DNA from: Colius striatus
Taxonomy: Eukaryota > Chordata > Aves > Coliiformes > Coliidae
Assembly: GCF_028858725.1 (NCBI RefSeq)
Contig: NC_084767.1
Location: forward strand, 20,909,895 to 20,973,894
Direction of reading: 5' to 3'
DNA: 64,000 bases
A model generated the notes under the pieces. That model searched no databases. It was given only the letters and a program-made list of their open reading frames with translations, and was not told the DNA's origin. The translations under genes and the position numbers were made by a program. This document shows, piece after piece, positions 29,201-41,200 of the stretch. Each line of letters starts with the position of its first letter. The first letter of the stretch is position 1.

Positions 29201-32200
29201 AGCCTATACATCAGCTGCAACTGAATCTAGAACCATAGCAATTGCTATTCAACATGAAAAGACTGTAGGATCAAGTATAAGCATATATGAGAATAAAGAT
29301 GAAAAATAAGATACCAATTACAGACCATTCCTGTTATTTACTGCACACTTGGGTATTCACAGTACCATACTTTTAAGCTATGTGAGAAACAAATGAGAAA
29401 TGGAGAGAAAACTACGTTATTTTATTCTCCCACTGTCAGGTCAATGATTTTTCTGCATTATATCCCATCTTTTTTTAAAGCAGGTCGGTCTGTCAACTAC
29501 TACTAGAGACCACAGACAATTCATCTCACAGAGTTGTCCCTTCTTGAACTTACTCCTGTGACTAACTATTATCTCTTCCCTATTCTCAGTTTGATGACCT
29601 TCTTCAATTCATTAAGAGGACTGCATTTCATAAAAGTCCTACTGATATTATCCATACCAATTATCTTTTGAAATCTCACATGTTTTCCTACACCAACATT
29701 TTCTTATTTTTTGTCAAGTATACACACACTTGTGAATCAAATATTACACTGAGCTTTGCTCTGGCTACTGGTTACATTTTACTGCTGAATTCACTATTTT
29801 CTCCGAGGTTTCTCTGTCTAAGTAGAGCCCTTGCTTAAGCAGCCTGGATTTGTCCCTCCCTAGTCCAAAATAGAAAGGAAAAAAGATACGGAAGTAGAAG
29901 GCATGATGAAGCAAGGAAGTTTAGCTTAGCAGTTAATACTCAACATTAACAAAAACCTCAAGGCGGCTACCCGGGTCACTACAAAATAAACACAGTCTTT
30001 GAAATATAACATGGACTATGCCATAAATTAATGTTCTGCCCTTTCCTATCACAACTCAGAACATCAGAGTATTTTGTGGGCATGCACAATATATTAAAGA
30101 AAATAACCGAGAGACTCCAGAGGTTATCAGTAATTTATTTAGTTGCATTTATTTCTATCAGGATTCTTTTGTTTTGGCCATGGAACGTGACAGATGCGAA
30201 GCCCAGACAAGGCTGACAACATCTGTTATGAAGGATTGTACTACTGTTTTCTAATTTAGCCAATCTTAGTGATATACAGATAGCCCTTATTTTTACCACT
30301 GTTTAACTAGCATGAAGAGAAATCAAAATGGAAAGTGGCACATTTTCTTTAATAGTAATACACGATAAAGCCAGTTTTGCTACAAACATGGACCAAAACT
30401 CTGCTTGCAGAACAGGTTTATAGGCACATTTTCAAATCTCAGAGGAGTCTTGAGTTCTCAACAACTTAGGTCTGAACAGGAGAGACAATTCACTCTACTA
30501 ACAGATCAACCTCTAAATTATCTTGGTTTCTTAAAAGCTAGCTATCAGAAAAACTAGCATTTATTAATAAAATGTTTGGAACCATGCAATGGTAACCTTT
30601 GGTTACCAAAAAAGGAGATGCCCTTCAAATTCTGGTACAAGTCTAAGTCCTAATTAGAACAGTTTCAGTTACTGAAAACTATATGTATGAACTAGAAGGT
30701 TGGAATTAAATTATACAGTATGAACTATCAGATAGTCATTCAAAAAAAGCATTTTGTAATTTAGGAGGAGAAACTGGAAAAAAATTCACCATTTAAAACT
30801 CAATAGCAAAATGAAACAATATAAGTAGCTTATTACCACAAGAAATAACTGGAGTCAATCTGAGAACTCAGTACATGACACTTAAGCTGCGATGCAGAGG
30901 GAAGTGTTCGTAACTGGAGAAAGTGCAACAACTTGTAGGCATACACAAATTATACAGTCCTCAACTCATTCACAGACATGGAAAACCCAACAGATTAGCT
31001 TACAGTCCCCAAATGATGCTCCATTTATGAAGCCCAAGGACAATCCTATCACCCTGACCAAGCAAAAAAAAATACTTACCAGTAACCAATGTATGATACA
31101 GGGAGTCTACACGTACATTCTAACAGCAGGCATAGTTCTGCCCTGTCATGTGATACTGCAAGGTTTTCCTTTTGCAGTATCTGTAGAGCCTGTACTCTTG
31201 CTTCTCTCCTCCTTTTCCCGCTTCATGTGTGACATACAAGAGAGTGCATCTACCACCATTTCAGTCTCTCAACAGCATTGCATCTGAAAAAGAATTAGAG
31301 AGAAGGGAAAAGCAGATGGCACGGGAATGTACATGTGGACTACATGTCACGAAGAATACTGATCACTGGTAAGAAAGTTTTCTTTCTTCAAATGAGTCCA
31401 CATGTACATTCTTACAGATGATGACTCTCAGCAGTCAGTCCTGCCATGAGATTTCTGGCAGAGGATGAGAATCCTACTGTGCACACAAATGACCACACCA
31501 ATGCCCTACCAAAGAGTAGATTCAGGTTTGGATGTTTCAAGACCAGCCCAGCATGAATGCAAGATAAATGGCAGAGGCGTACATGGCAGAAGGTGCCTGA
31601 TGAGTGTTAGAAAGTGATCCCTTCTTCACTTTCATGGTTTCATAGCAGATTTGTACACAACTCATATCCATCTGGATTGTTATTGTGTGCCAACAGTGGA
31701 ACTACAGGATCTTCCCATAGCAAGCAGGTCTTCCTAAAAAGCCTGAGTCCATAAGAATAGAAACAAGAAGGCCCTCCTCGCACTACAGATTTTAGTTATT
31801 AAACTTCTGTTCTAGAAGCATGAAACCTTAGGGAAAATACTAAAAGACTAGGATAAAATATCCCTACTACCAGTGTGGAAGGTAATTGTAGGATTTCCAG
31901 AGAAGAAAACAGCATGTCCAATGCAAAGACCTGAATCTTTCTCTGCTCTTCTGGGAAGGGCAATAGGCATAGAGCAAGTCAACTTCCTAGATAGGGATGA
32001 ACAAGAACCTAGACTCATAAGCTCCAAAGCACAACATTTAAATGGGAAGAGAAATGTCTCATCACAAGTTTACACCTTGACACAGATCTCAAAGAGAAGG
32101 TCTGCAGTGGCAGGTTGCTGTGCCATCGTATGATGACTGAAACCAAGAGGAATTGATAACTACGATAAACCCTGCATGGGAATGAGGTACTGCTATCTCA

Positions 32201-35200
32201 CGTTCACAATATAAAGACTGAAAGCTTCACAAAGATGTTGTGTAACAAGTCCTTTCTCAAATCAGGCACTCAGATAAAGGAACCAGATTCTGCTGCAGTG
32301 AAGACGCACTGTGGTTACTACCAGAACCTGGGCAAGTGTTTGCTGAGACATGGACTGAGAAACAATAACATCCAAGACATCTATAGATTGGAGACAAAGT
32401 AAGTATCCTGCTATTTGAGAAGTTTGACCACGCTCCTTGAACCTCTGGGAAAGTGAATACAGTCACAATCCAGAACTTGAAACTCTATATGCATTAGCTC
32501 ATCTTGCAGAAACCTAAGATCTGGCATTAACTTATTTTTCTGCTCAAGTAGAAGAAGATAACTGCTGCAACACTCTTCCTATGAACCATGCTTTGTATGA
32601 TTAGAACTTGTAGTGATATAGATGATCTAGATTAGAGAGGGTTATTCTCCTGTCAAAGAAAGAACGCGAGAAGGATATCTGTAAAAGAATGGAAACATTT
32701 AGTTGGGAAGTAGCAGGGAGGCAAGATTAATGGAATACCAAAGCCAAGGTCCAAGCATAAGGTATAATAAATTTCCAAGATGACAGATGACACAGCAATC
32801 ACATCCCAGTTGATGTGAAAGTTGGAGGCACAAAACAAACAAAACAAGAGACATTTGGTACTCTCCCCACTATCTTTGCCAGTCCAATTGAAAAAACAAA
32901 CTGAATTAATTCTTAGCAGCATCAAACAGAAGTCACACAAAATAGCACAAGGTGGTCAACAGGTGAGGCAAAATGTCATCCCTCCAGGAGCTGCAGAGAA
33001 GATTCCAGAGGAATGCACACTAGGTTCTCTCAAGAATTCCCACACTACCTTTGATGGGAAGATTTCTTCCTGGATGCTTGCACTTCCCTGGTGGCTATTG
33101 TGACTGGCATTCACGGTAGATCATGAAAGCAAATAGCCAAGGCAACTGAAGAGAATATGGCATCAAGAGTAGACTGTGGGTTAAATAGATATGACATAAG
33201 ACATGATCCCAGTGCTGAAGGGTCTGTTGAATAAGATTCCCTAAGCAGGTGGGCTCAGTGTCTCAGAACAGCAAGATATGAAGGAGGGTAAAAGAGGACA
33301 CTTTATCCATGACCTTTTAACGAGCTGATTCCTGAATAAAGCATGCCAGGGACCTTCAAGGGTAATGAGATCAAAACCATTGGGTTTGACTGAAAACGCC
33401 TCAGCACAACTACTAGTTCTTGGCTAGTTGTCTTTCATAGCTGTCTGAGCAAATGAAGTTCATGAATGTGAACTCCTATGTCATGAGATATTTGAAAGAC
33501 TAAGGCACATAGTCACTTCCAAGACCTTAAATGTATTCAATAGTGATCAGTAGATGGAATAAATCCTTCAGGGGTGGCAAATTAGGCCTTTGGTGAAAGC
33601 ACAGCAATCTAAGGAAAGGAAAAAAAATACAAACCCCAAACCAGGTAATAAGAAGACTCATCAATTAGAGTAATTCAATAGGGCAACTACAAGAAAGAAA
33701 TGGTGGTATGTTCTCTTCTGTATGCCACACACCAAGTAAGAATGGACAGAACGTATCCTCTGTCAATACCACATAGGAAAAAGCAAAAATCTTACAAGGT
33801 AAGGCATCGTATATCCACTGTTAGAATGTACATGTAGACTCATCTGAAAATAAGTCATTAATTTATTTTCATTTGGCACACATCTACAAACAACTTCTAG
33901 CCTTTTTACTTTCTTCCCACTTTTTTTTTTAAGTCACAGGCAACAGTCATCAGATTATCCTCTAAAAAGAGCTCTGTCATTTATATTCTGACTTAAGGAA
34001 TGTACAGAGAAATTTCTGCTAAAATACACCTTCAGACCTGGTATTTTTATGATTTGGTTAAATAGAAGCTGATCTGTCCCAGATATTGAGACCCCAATGC
34101 TGATCAGAGTTTCAAAAGAGTTAATTCATTAATTCATTAAGTTTCCCAACTTCTACTTAACCTACAAGTAGTTTTGCCACCAACCACTGTATTTTAAAAT
34201 AGCAACAGCCATCAACTATGAGTCATATCACTTTGAGGCAGTAAATGGATACACACTTAAAATATTCTTCCCTCACACAATCAGACAAGTCACTTGATGT
34301 CTCTTACTAACGTAGGAAGTCACAGTAGCATTGTCAATTGTCAACAGCATCCTAAATCACAAGCTTCCACTAGATTTACCAGATAATGCTCCAACGTATT
34401 TGATAAAGGAGTTTTGTCCCAATTTCACAAGGACAGGGACATGTTTTTCATTAACAACTTACACAGGAGAGGAAGGTGAAATTACTGAGAAGCATACAGG
34501 TATTCCTTCCCACATCGTAAGGCAGACTTGAATCTGTCACTGAGCAAATGCACTACAGAAGATTAACCAAGCGGACTTGCAGCTGTATTGGTTGAATATG
34601 AAGAGCATCTTAAGGTGCAACACAACTGTAGGCTACTTTGTGCCTTAGTGTAGTCTAGCACATTCTGCCCAGAGAGCAAGTCTACAGCAATGCCAGAAGT
34701 GTCTCCATTAGATACATTGACCCAAAAGTAAGATTTTAATCAATCTTACATCAAACACCACTTTTTTTAAACTCTTAAAAGCTGGATCAACTTTAGCCTC
34801 CAGTTGGTTCACCGAAGGACTCAATACTACCTGAAGGGCACGGAAGCTTGTTCCTTCCATGTTCCTGTAACTAACTCATAATCAAAGATTGGAAGGGACC
34901 TCTGAAGGTCCAACGCCTCAGCTCAAGCAGGGTCACCTAGAGCCAGTTACTCAGGAATATGTCCAGAGAGCGTTTCAGTATTTCTGAGGCTGGAGACTTC
35001 ACAACCTCTTTGGACAACCCATTCCAGTGCTCAGTCATCCTCGCAGTGAAAAAAATCTTGCTTCTGTTTAGAGGAAAGCTTCTGTGTTTCAGTTTGTATC
35101 CATTGGTTCTTGCTCTGTCATGGGACACCACTGAGAACAGTGTGACTTGGTCTTCTGTATAATTTCTCTTCTAATATTTGTGCAAGTTGATGACATCGTC

Positions 35201-38200
35201 CTTGTGAGTCTTTTCCAGGCTAAACAGTCCCAGCTCTCTGACATTCCTCTCATACGCTGAAATGCTTCAGTCCCTTAGTCATCTTAGTGACCCTTTGCTA
35301 GACTCTCTTCAATAGTCCCAAGTAGTCCCTTGTGCTGCAGAGCACAGAAACAGGCTCACTACTCAGGCAGAGGAGAATGATGACCTCCATTGACCTGCTG
35401 ATAACACTCCTCCCAGTGCATCGTTTGTCGCCTTTGCTCTAAGGGCACACTCTGGCTCGTGATCAACGTGGTGACCACTATGAACTCCAGGGCTTTTTCT
35501 GCAAAGCTACTGCTCTCCACACAGTTGGCTCCCAGCATGTGTTGGTGCAAGGGGCTATTCCTCCCCAGGGGCAGGAGCTGGCATTTCTCTTCTAGAACTC
35601 CAGGAGGTTCCTGCCAGATCATTCTCTCAGCATGTCCAGGTCCCTCTGGATGGCAGCACAGCCCTCTGGTGTACCAGCCATTTCTCCCAGCTTTGTGCCA
35701 TCTGCAAACTCGCCTCATCCCCCAGATTGTGAACGAAGAACAGAACAGAATTGGAGCCAGCATTGAGCCCTGGGCTGCACAGCGAGTAACTGGCCTCCAA
35801 CTAGACTTTGTGCCACCTACTATCACCCTCTGGGCCTGGACATCTGTTGTGGTTTAGCAAAGAGCTGCTTTTGCTTGGTAACAAGGGGAGGGGGCTGCAG
35901 TGCAGACCTGGTAAAGAGTTCTTGAACTTTCTCCGGGCTCTTGGGTTCAGACCCACCTCCCGACCAGCTGGGCCAATCTGGCGTCTCTGCCATCACTATT
36001 TAGGGATGGGAATTTTAAGTGCTTGGCAGGAGGTGTAAGAGTGATACAAGATGGAGGCGACCACGCGGACCCCACAGTCAGAGAAGGAGGAAGGAAGGAG
36101 GAAGGAGGAGCACCAGACCAGAGACCTCTCTGCAACCCGTGGTGAGAACTCAGGCTGTGCCCCTGCAACACATGGAGGGCCATGGCAGGACTGAGAGCCA
36201 CCAGCAGCTCCGGGTGAGTGCGCCCCGACGGGCGAGAGACTGTGTGAGGAGGTGGCCATGGCGCAGGCCGTGCTGGAGCCTGCGGGCCGCAGAGCAGCCC
36301 CACACGAGAGGCAGAGAGGAGCTGCAGCTTTTGGGATGAACGCATGTGGGAGCAGCCCATGCAGGGCTGCTGTGTGTGTGAGGTACCCCATGGAGGAGCA
36401 GGGAGGACTGGTGCGGAGCCCACCTGCCCTGAGGAGAGACAAAAGGCAGAAGCCATCAGGAACAGACTGACTGAAATCCCCACTCGCTGCCCCCCTGGGC
36501 CATTCAGCAGGGGAGGAGAAAAAGACACTGGGATCAGGACTCAGCCTGGGAAGAGGGGAGGGGTGGGGAGAAGGTGGTCTTAAAGGGTTGATTGTGCTCT
36601 TCACTGTTGTACCACTCTGTGTTGTTTTATTTTGGTTTAGTTGGTGGCAGATTAAAATATTTTGTTTTCTTCCCCAAGCCGAGTAGCCTGGTCTGTTTTG
36701 TCCTGGACCATAAGCAGCAATTAAGCTCTCCCTGCCCTTTGGCAATTCTCAAGTCTTTGGTACGTGAGTCTAACTGTGGTCTTTTGTCCCTTGATGGACC
36801 TAAACCCACAACTCAGTGGTTCTCAGTGCATCTCCCTGTCAGCTCATTCAGCCCATATCTTCATCAGCTTCTCTGTAAGGATCTAACAGGGGACAGTGTC
36901 CAAAACCTGACCAAAGTCAAGGCTGATGATACACATAGCCCTCTCCTTCTTTAGCAAGCCAGTCACTTCATCATGGAAGGTGAGCAGGTTGGTCAAACAT
37001 GACTTTGTCCTTGGTCAATCCATGCTGACTACTGCTGATGACTTTCTTGTCCTGCACGCACATGAGAAAATGGTTTCCAGAATTAGTTGTTCCATCATCT
37101 TCACAGGGTTTGAGAAGAGGCTGACTAGGCTATAGTTCCTTAGGTTCTCCTTGGACTTCCTGAAGATGAGAACAACATTTGCTTTCCTTACGTTCTCAGG
37201 CACTGCTCCCAGCCACCATAGCCATTGAAAGATTGTTGAGAGTGGCTTAATGACATGTAACAGCTCCCTTAGCACTCATGGGTGAATCCCATCAGGGCCC
37301 ATGGACTTGTGCATTTGCAGTTTGCTGAAGTATTCCCTAACTTCCTTTCTTCTACCAAGAGTATGTCTTCCTTGCTGAAGACCCTGGATTTGTCTAATTT
37401 GGAGAACAGGAGGCTGAGGGGTGACCTTATTGCTCTCTACAGCCTCCTGAGTAGCGGATGTGGACAGGGAGGTGCTGGTTTCTTCTGTCTGGTATCCAGT
37501 GACAGGACTTGTAGGAATGGTTCAATGCCGTGCTAGGAGAGGTTTAGACTGGATATTAGGACCAAGAGTGTGGTCAAGGCCTGGAACAGGCTTTCTAGAA
37601 AGATGGTCAGTGCCCCAGGTCTGTCACTGTTTAAGAGGCTTTTGGACAAGCCCCTTAAAACCATGTTTTAACTTTTGGTCAGCCTTGAATTGGTTAGGCA
37701 GTTGGACTAGATGATTGTTGTAGGACCCTTCCAACTGAAACATTCTGTTCTATTTTATTCTAATGCATGGCCTATCACTTTTGGATGAAAGATAGTATTT
37801 CCTACCATGCTCTACATTTTGTTTTGCTGTATTTTTATTACATAGCTGTATGTCAGTCAGCACTAACGGTAACATGTGAATAATAAACAACTCTGCAGAC
37901 CAGCCAAAAGCACCTGTCTGTACCAAAATTCATGGTTATTCAAATTCATTGTGGATTAATCTTTACTGAAAAGGAATAGTCTCTCTAGTTGACACTACGT
38001 CATCATCACATGCTTAGGTAATGTATCATAATGTAGTCATACTACCATTTGACACTTTTTTAATTTCATCAGCACAAGTATAATAGTAAAGGTAACTTAT
38101 GTGAAGTATGCTTAAACCTACATGAAATGCTTTCCTACCTCCAGGCATAATCTGACCGACATCCTGTACAGTTAACACTGACAACTTCTCTTCTGTATCC

Positions 38201-41200
38201 ACTCTTATCACACCAAAACTTAGACAATTCATAGACAACACTGCTTTCCCTGGAGGAGGCCCACCCAGTTCTGGAGGTCTGGAAAACAAACAGTCAAATC
38301 AGATATGAATCAACAGACTGATGGCATTATGGTAAACAAAAATGTTGTGCAAGTCTCTCAGGCTAGTAAAGGCTAAGAAAAATAATGGTTTCTCTTTTTA
38401 AACAAATAAGAGTTCAAGATTGGTAATATGTTTCAACTAGATTTAAAAAAGAGATAGATAAAACATCACATGGCTTCCATCCACTCTAAAATGTTACAGG
38501 GAGGATTTAGTTCTATTATGGACAAAGAAGTGTCAAAAATAAGTAAAGGCTAAATTTTCTAGATGTGAAGATTTAGGAAGTGTTTGGAGGGTTTGACACT
38601 TCTTACTCTGATCAGAACTGATTGAGGACAAACAACTCCATTTGGTATAACTTTAGTTCAACTTTCATGATGGAGCAGAACAAAAACATTCAAGGTAGCG
38701 TTGTGAAAAACTGTTCTTTAAGTGCAGTTTTTTAAAACTGGAAAAAATCAGCTCTCCCATCAGAAAACATGCTCTCCAAAATCTCAAACTTTTTTGTTTC
38801 AAGCTTTCTTGAAATTGATTTTCTAAAGCAGCATATTTTGATCAAAACCACTGTTTAAAAAAGCCATCATATTCCATCCATATGTCTGTTAATAATCACA
38901 GTATTTCCTTTTTTCAGAGCATCTCTCACTGTCTCCAGAAATCCAATGGTATTTTTCACACCAGTTATAAATATATTTTTCCTTTCTCTAGCCCTCTCTT
39001 TACAACACATTGTATACAAGCAGTTACTTGAAGATTCACCATCTTTTTCCTCTCAAGTTTGTAATTGTCTTGATTTTTGGGGCATTTTATAATGGTCCTC
39101 CAGCAACATCAGTAAAGATGTAAAGTCCTTGCTTTCCCAACCACTCAACCTGCCCCCCCAAATCCTAATTTTATGGGTGAATACTTTTAGATAATGTTAA
39201 ATTTTTTAAAGAAAACAAATAAAAATCATCCATCCTTCAGGGAAGGAGATACCCAAAGACCTACATAGTAGTAATCAGGTATCTTTATGTGGGCAGTTGT
39301 CTTTTCTGACTACCATTTTACTACCAGATGCATTTTAATAGTCAAGAAATGCTTCAGTTCACTTGTCTGAAAAGATAATTACCTGCGAATAGCAACAGTT
39401 AGTGCCTCTGAAGAACTAGCACAGGGACAGATTACTTCTGGTCTCAGACCTCTGGACTGAAATACATTCAGGAATGCATCACAAGAAGATATGGACCCTA
39501 GAAAGAAAAATCACACAGTTTGAAACAGTTTGCAAAGGGCAGGAAAGCTTGAGCTGCAGGATTTCATTGCCTATGCTCACTCGCAGCTCAGCTATACAAA
39601 TATGCTTCCATCTGTGCACAGAACCAATATAATTACAAACTGCCTAAAAGACATTGCAGCCTATTATTATATGTTAGATTTTGGAGAAAAAGCTCTCAGT
39701 GGTTAACAAGTAACTCATTGAATGAAATTCACAACTGCACAAGGTCTTTGGCAGCACTCTCTAACACTTAAAAAAACAGGAAGTTCTTCAGTGATCAAAA
39801 TATTTTGTCACTAAAGGTAACTGTTGGCTTCCTATATAGCTTCACAGAATCACAGAATGGTATGGTTGGAAGGGACCTTTAGAGATCATCTAGTCCAACC
39901 TCCCTGCTAAAGCAGGTCTACCTAGATCAGATCGCACAGGAAAGTGTCCAGGATGGTTCTGAAGGCCTCCAGAGAAGGAGATTCCACATCCTCCTTGAGC
40001 AGCCTGTACCAGGGCTCCCTCACATGAACAGTGAAATAGTTTTTCCTTATGTTTAAATGGAACTTTTGTGTTCCAGCTTTTTTCCATTACCCCTTGTCCT
40101 GTCACTGGACAGGACAGCTTCTATATGAGTTTCTTATAGAGGTCACAGAACCAACGCAATTTTAATACTAAGTGCTTCTAACATATCTTCAGTTCAGCAC
40201 TGTCTGGCCTTTAGCATTCAACTCAAAGTGTAAGAAGATACCTCATCACCTACAGCTTTGTATTTTACAGTTGTGGAACTGCAGCACATAAAACAAATCA
40301 GCAAACTTCACTGATTATACTATATCCTAGGTATACTTTGATGTCAATTTATGTAAGAGTACAGCACGGATAAAAAGATTAAGTTAAAAAAAAAAATTTA
40401 CACAGCTAAACATAGCTAAGAAGTGCACAAGGCAATGCAAAAGCAGTGGCATCACTAGCATATAAGTAGTACTTTACTACAGAATGAACTACTTAATTTT
40501 CTAAGCATCAGCTCTGAAACAGTACTCACACTACATATCTTATCAAGACCATTTCAAGTTTTCATCTTCCACCAGCACAACCTGCTGACCTCTCATCATG
40601 CAACTCCAAGGAATGTGAAATACTATGAATTTTCTCACGTACAAGAACAGTAAAATTAAATAACTAAGGTATATTCTTGCCTGTTGCAAAAAAAAAACCA
40701 AAACACCAAACAACCTCCCATCTGCTTTCTCAAATTACTGCAAACCAGCACCACATGACTGACAGAAAAAGGCAAGAACCTACCACATACTGTAGCTAAT
40801 AGTTGTCACGGTTTTGAGTTAAGGCTTTGACTACTCCCATTTTTATGTCCTTGTACATGACTGAGTCAAGCCCTAGGCACACTGCAACTCAGAGATTTTG
40901 TCTACAGGCAATACTGGAGCAACTATATTGAAACTAGTAGTATCATTTAGCTTCTTTCAAATTACACTGTCAACTATTCTTTCTATAAAGAATAGATCCT
41001 TCAGGGCATTTTCTATGTAAGTTTTGCTCCAGCGTCCTTGGCAAAGAAATATTGGTGCTGTCTCAGTTTTGCTGAAGATAAGCTACAGCCAGTGTTGCTG
41101 AGCTCCCTACAGTGCAGACCCAGATGTCTGTGGTTTACGGTGTACTTTAGTTCACCTTGGACCGACAATTGGAAAACACATCCGTACTCACAGGGATTAG

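Larger units (their letters stand above)
29014..38138 (-). other. DIP2A: Largest DIP2A intron (9.1 kb) between coding exons 14 and 15
   Basis: 29,014-31,080 and 33,842-34,877 are AT-rich unique-looking sequence. 31,080-33,841 holds the candidate cryptic exon and the 24-nt motif set. 34,878-37,765 is a CR1/LTR/CR1 cluster. 37,766-38,138 shows nothing recognised. Confidence 0.85.

Noticed and set aside
30892-31287. 131-codon open frame on the plus strand
   Set aside because: No family resemblance; it overlaps the candidate cryptic exon and a 24-nt motif, and codon use looks random.
35459-35857. 132-codon frame with a near-identical partner at 43,231-43,503
   Set aside because: The matching proteins are antisense translations of the same CR1 segment, not a duplicated gene.
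35996-36745. 249-codon minus-strand open frame
   Set aside because: It lies inside the GC-rich LTR, is antisense to the inferred LTR orientation and has no retroviral or host domain.
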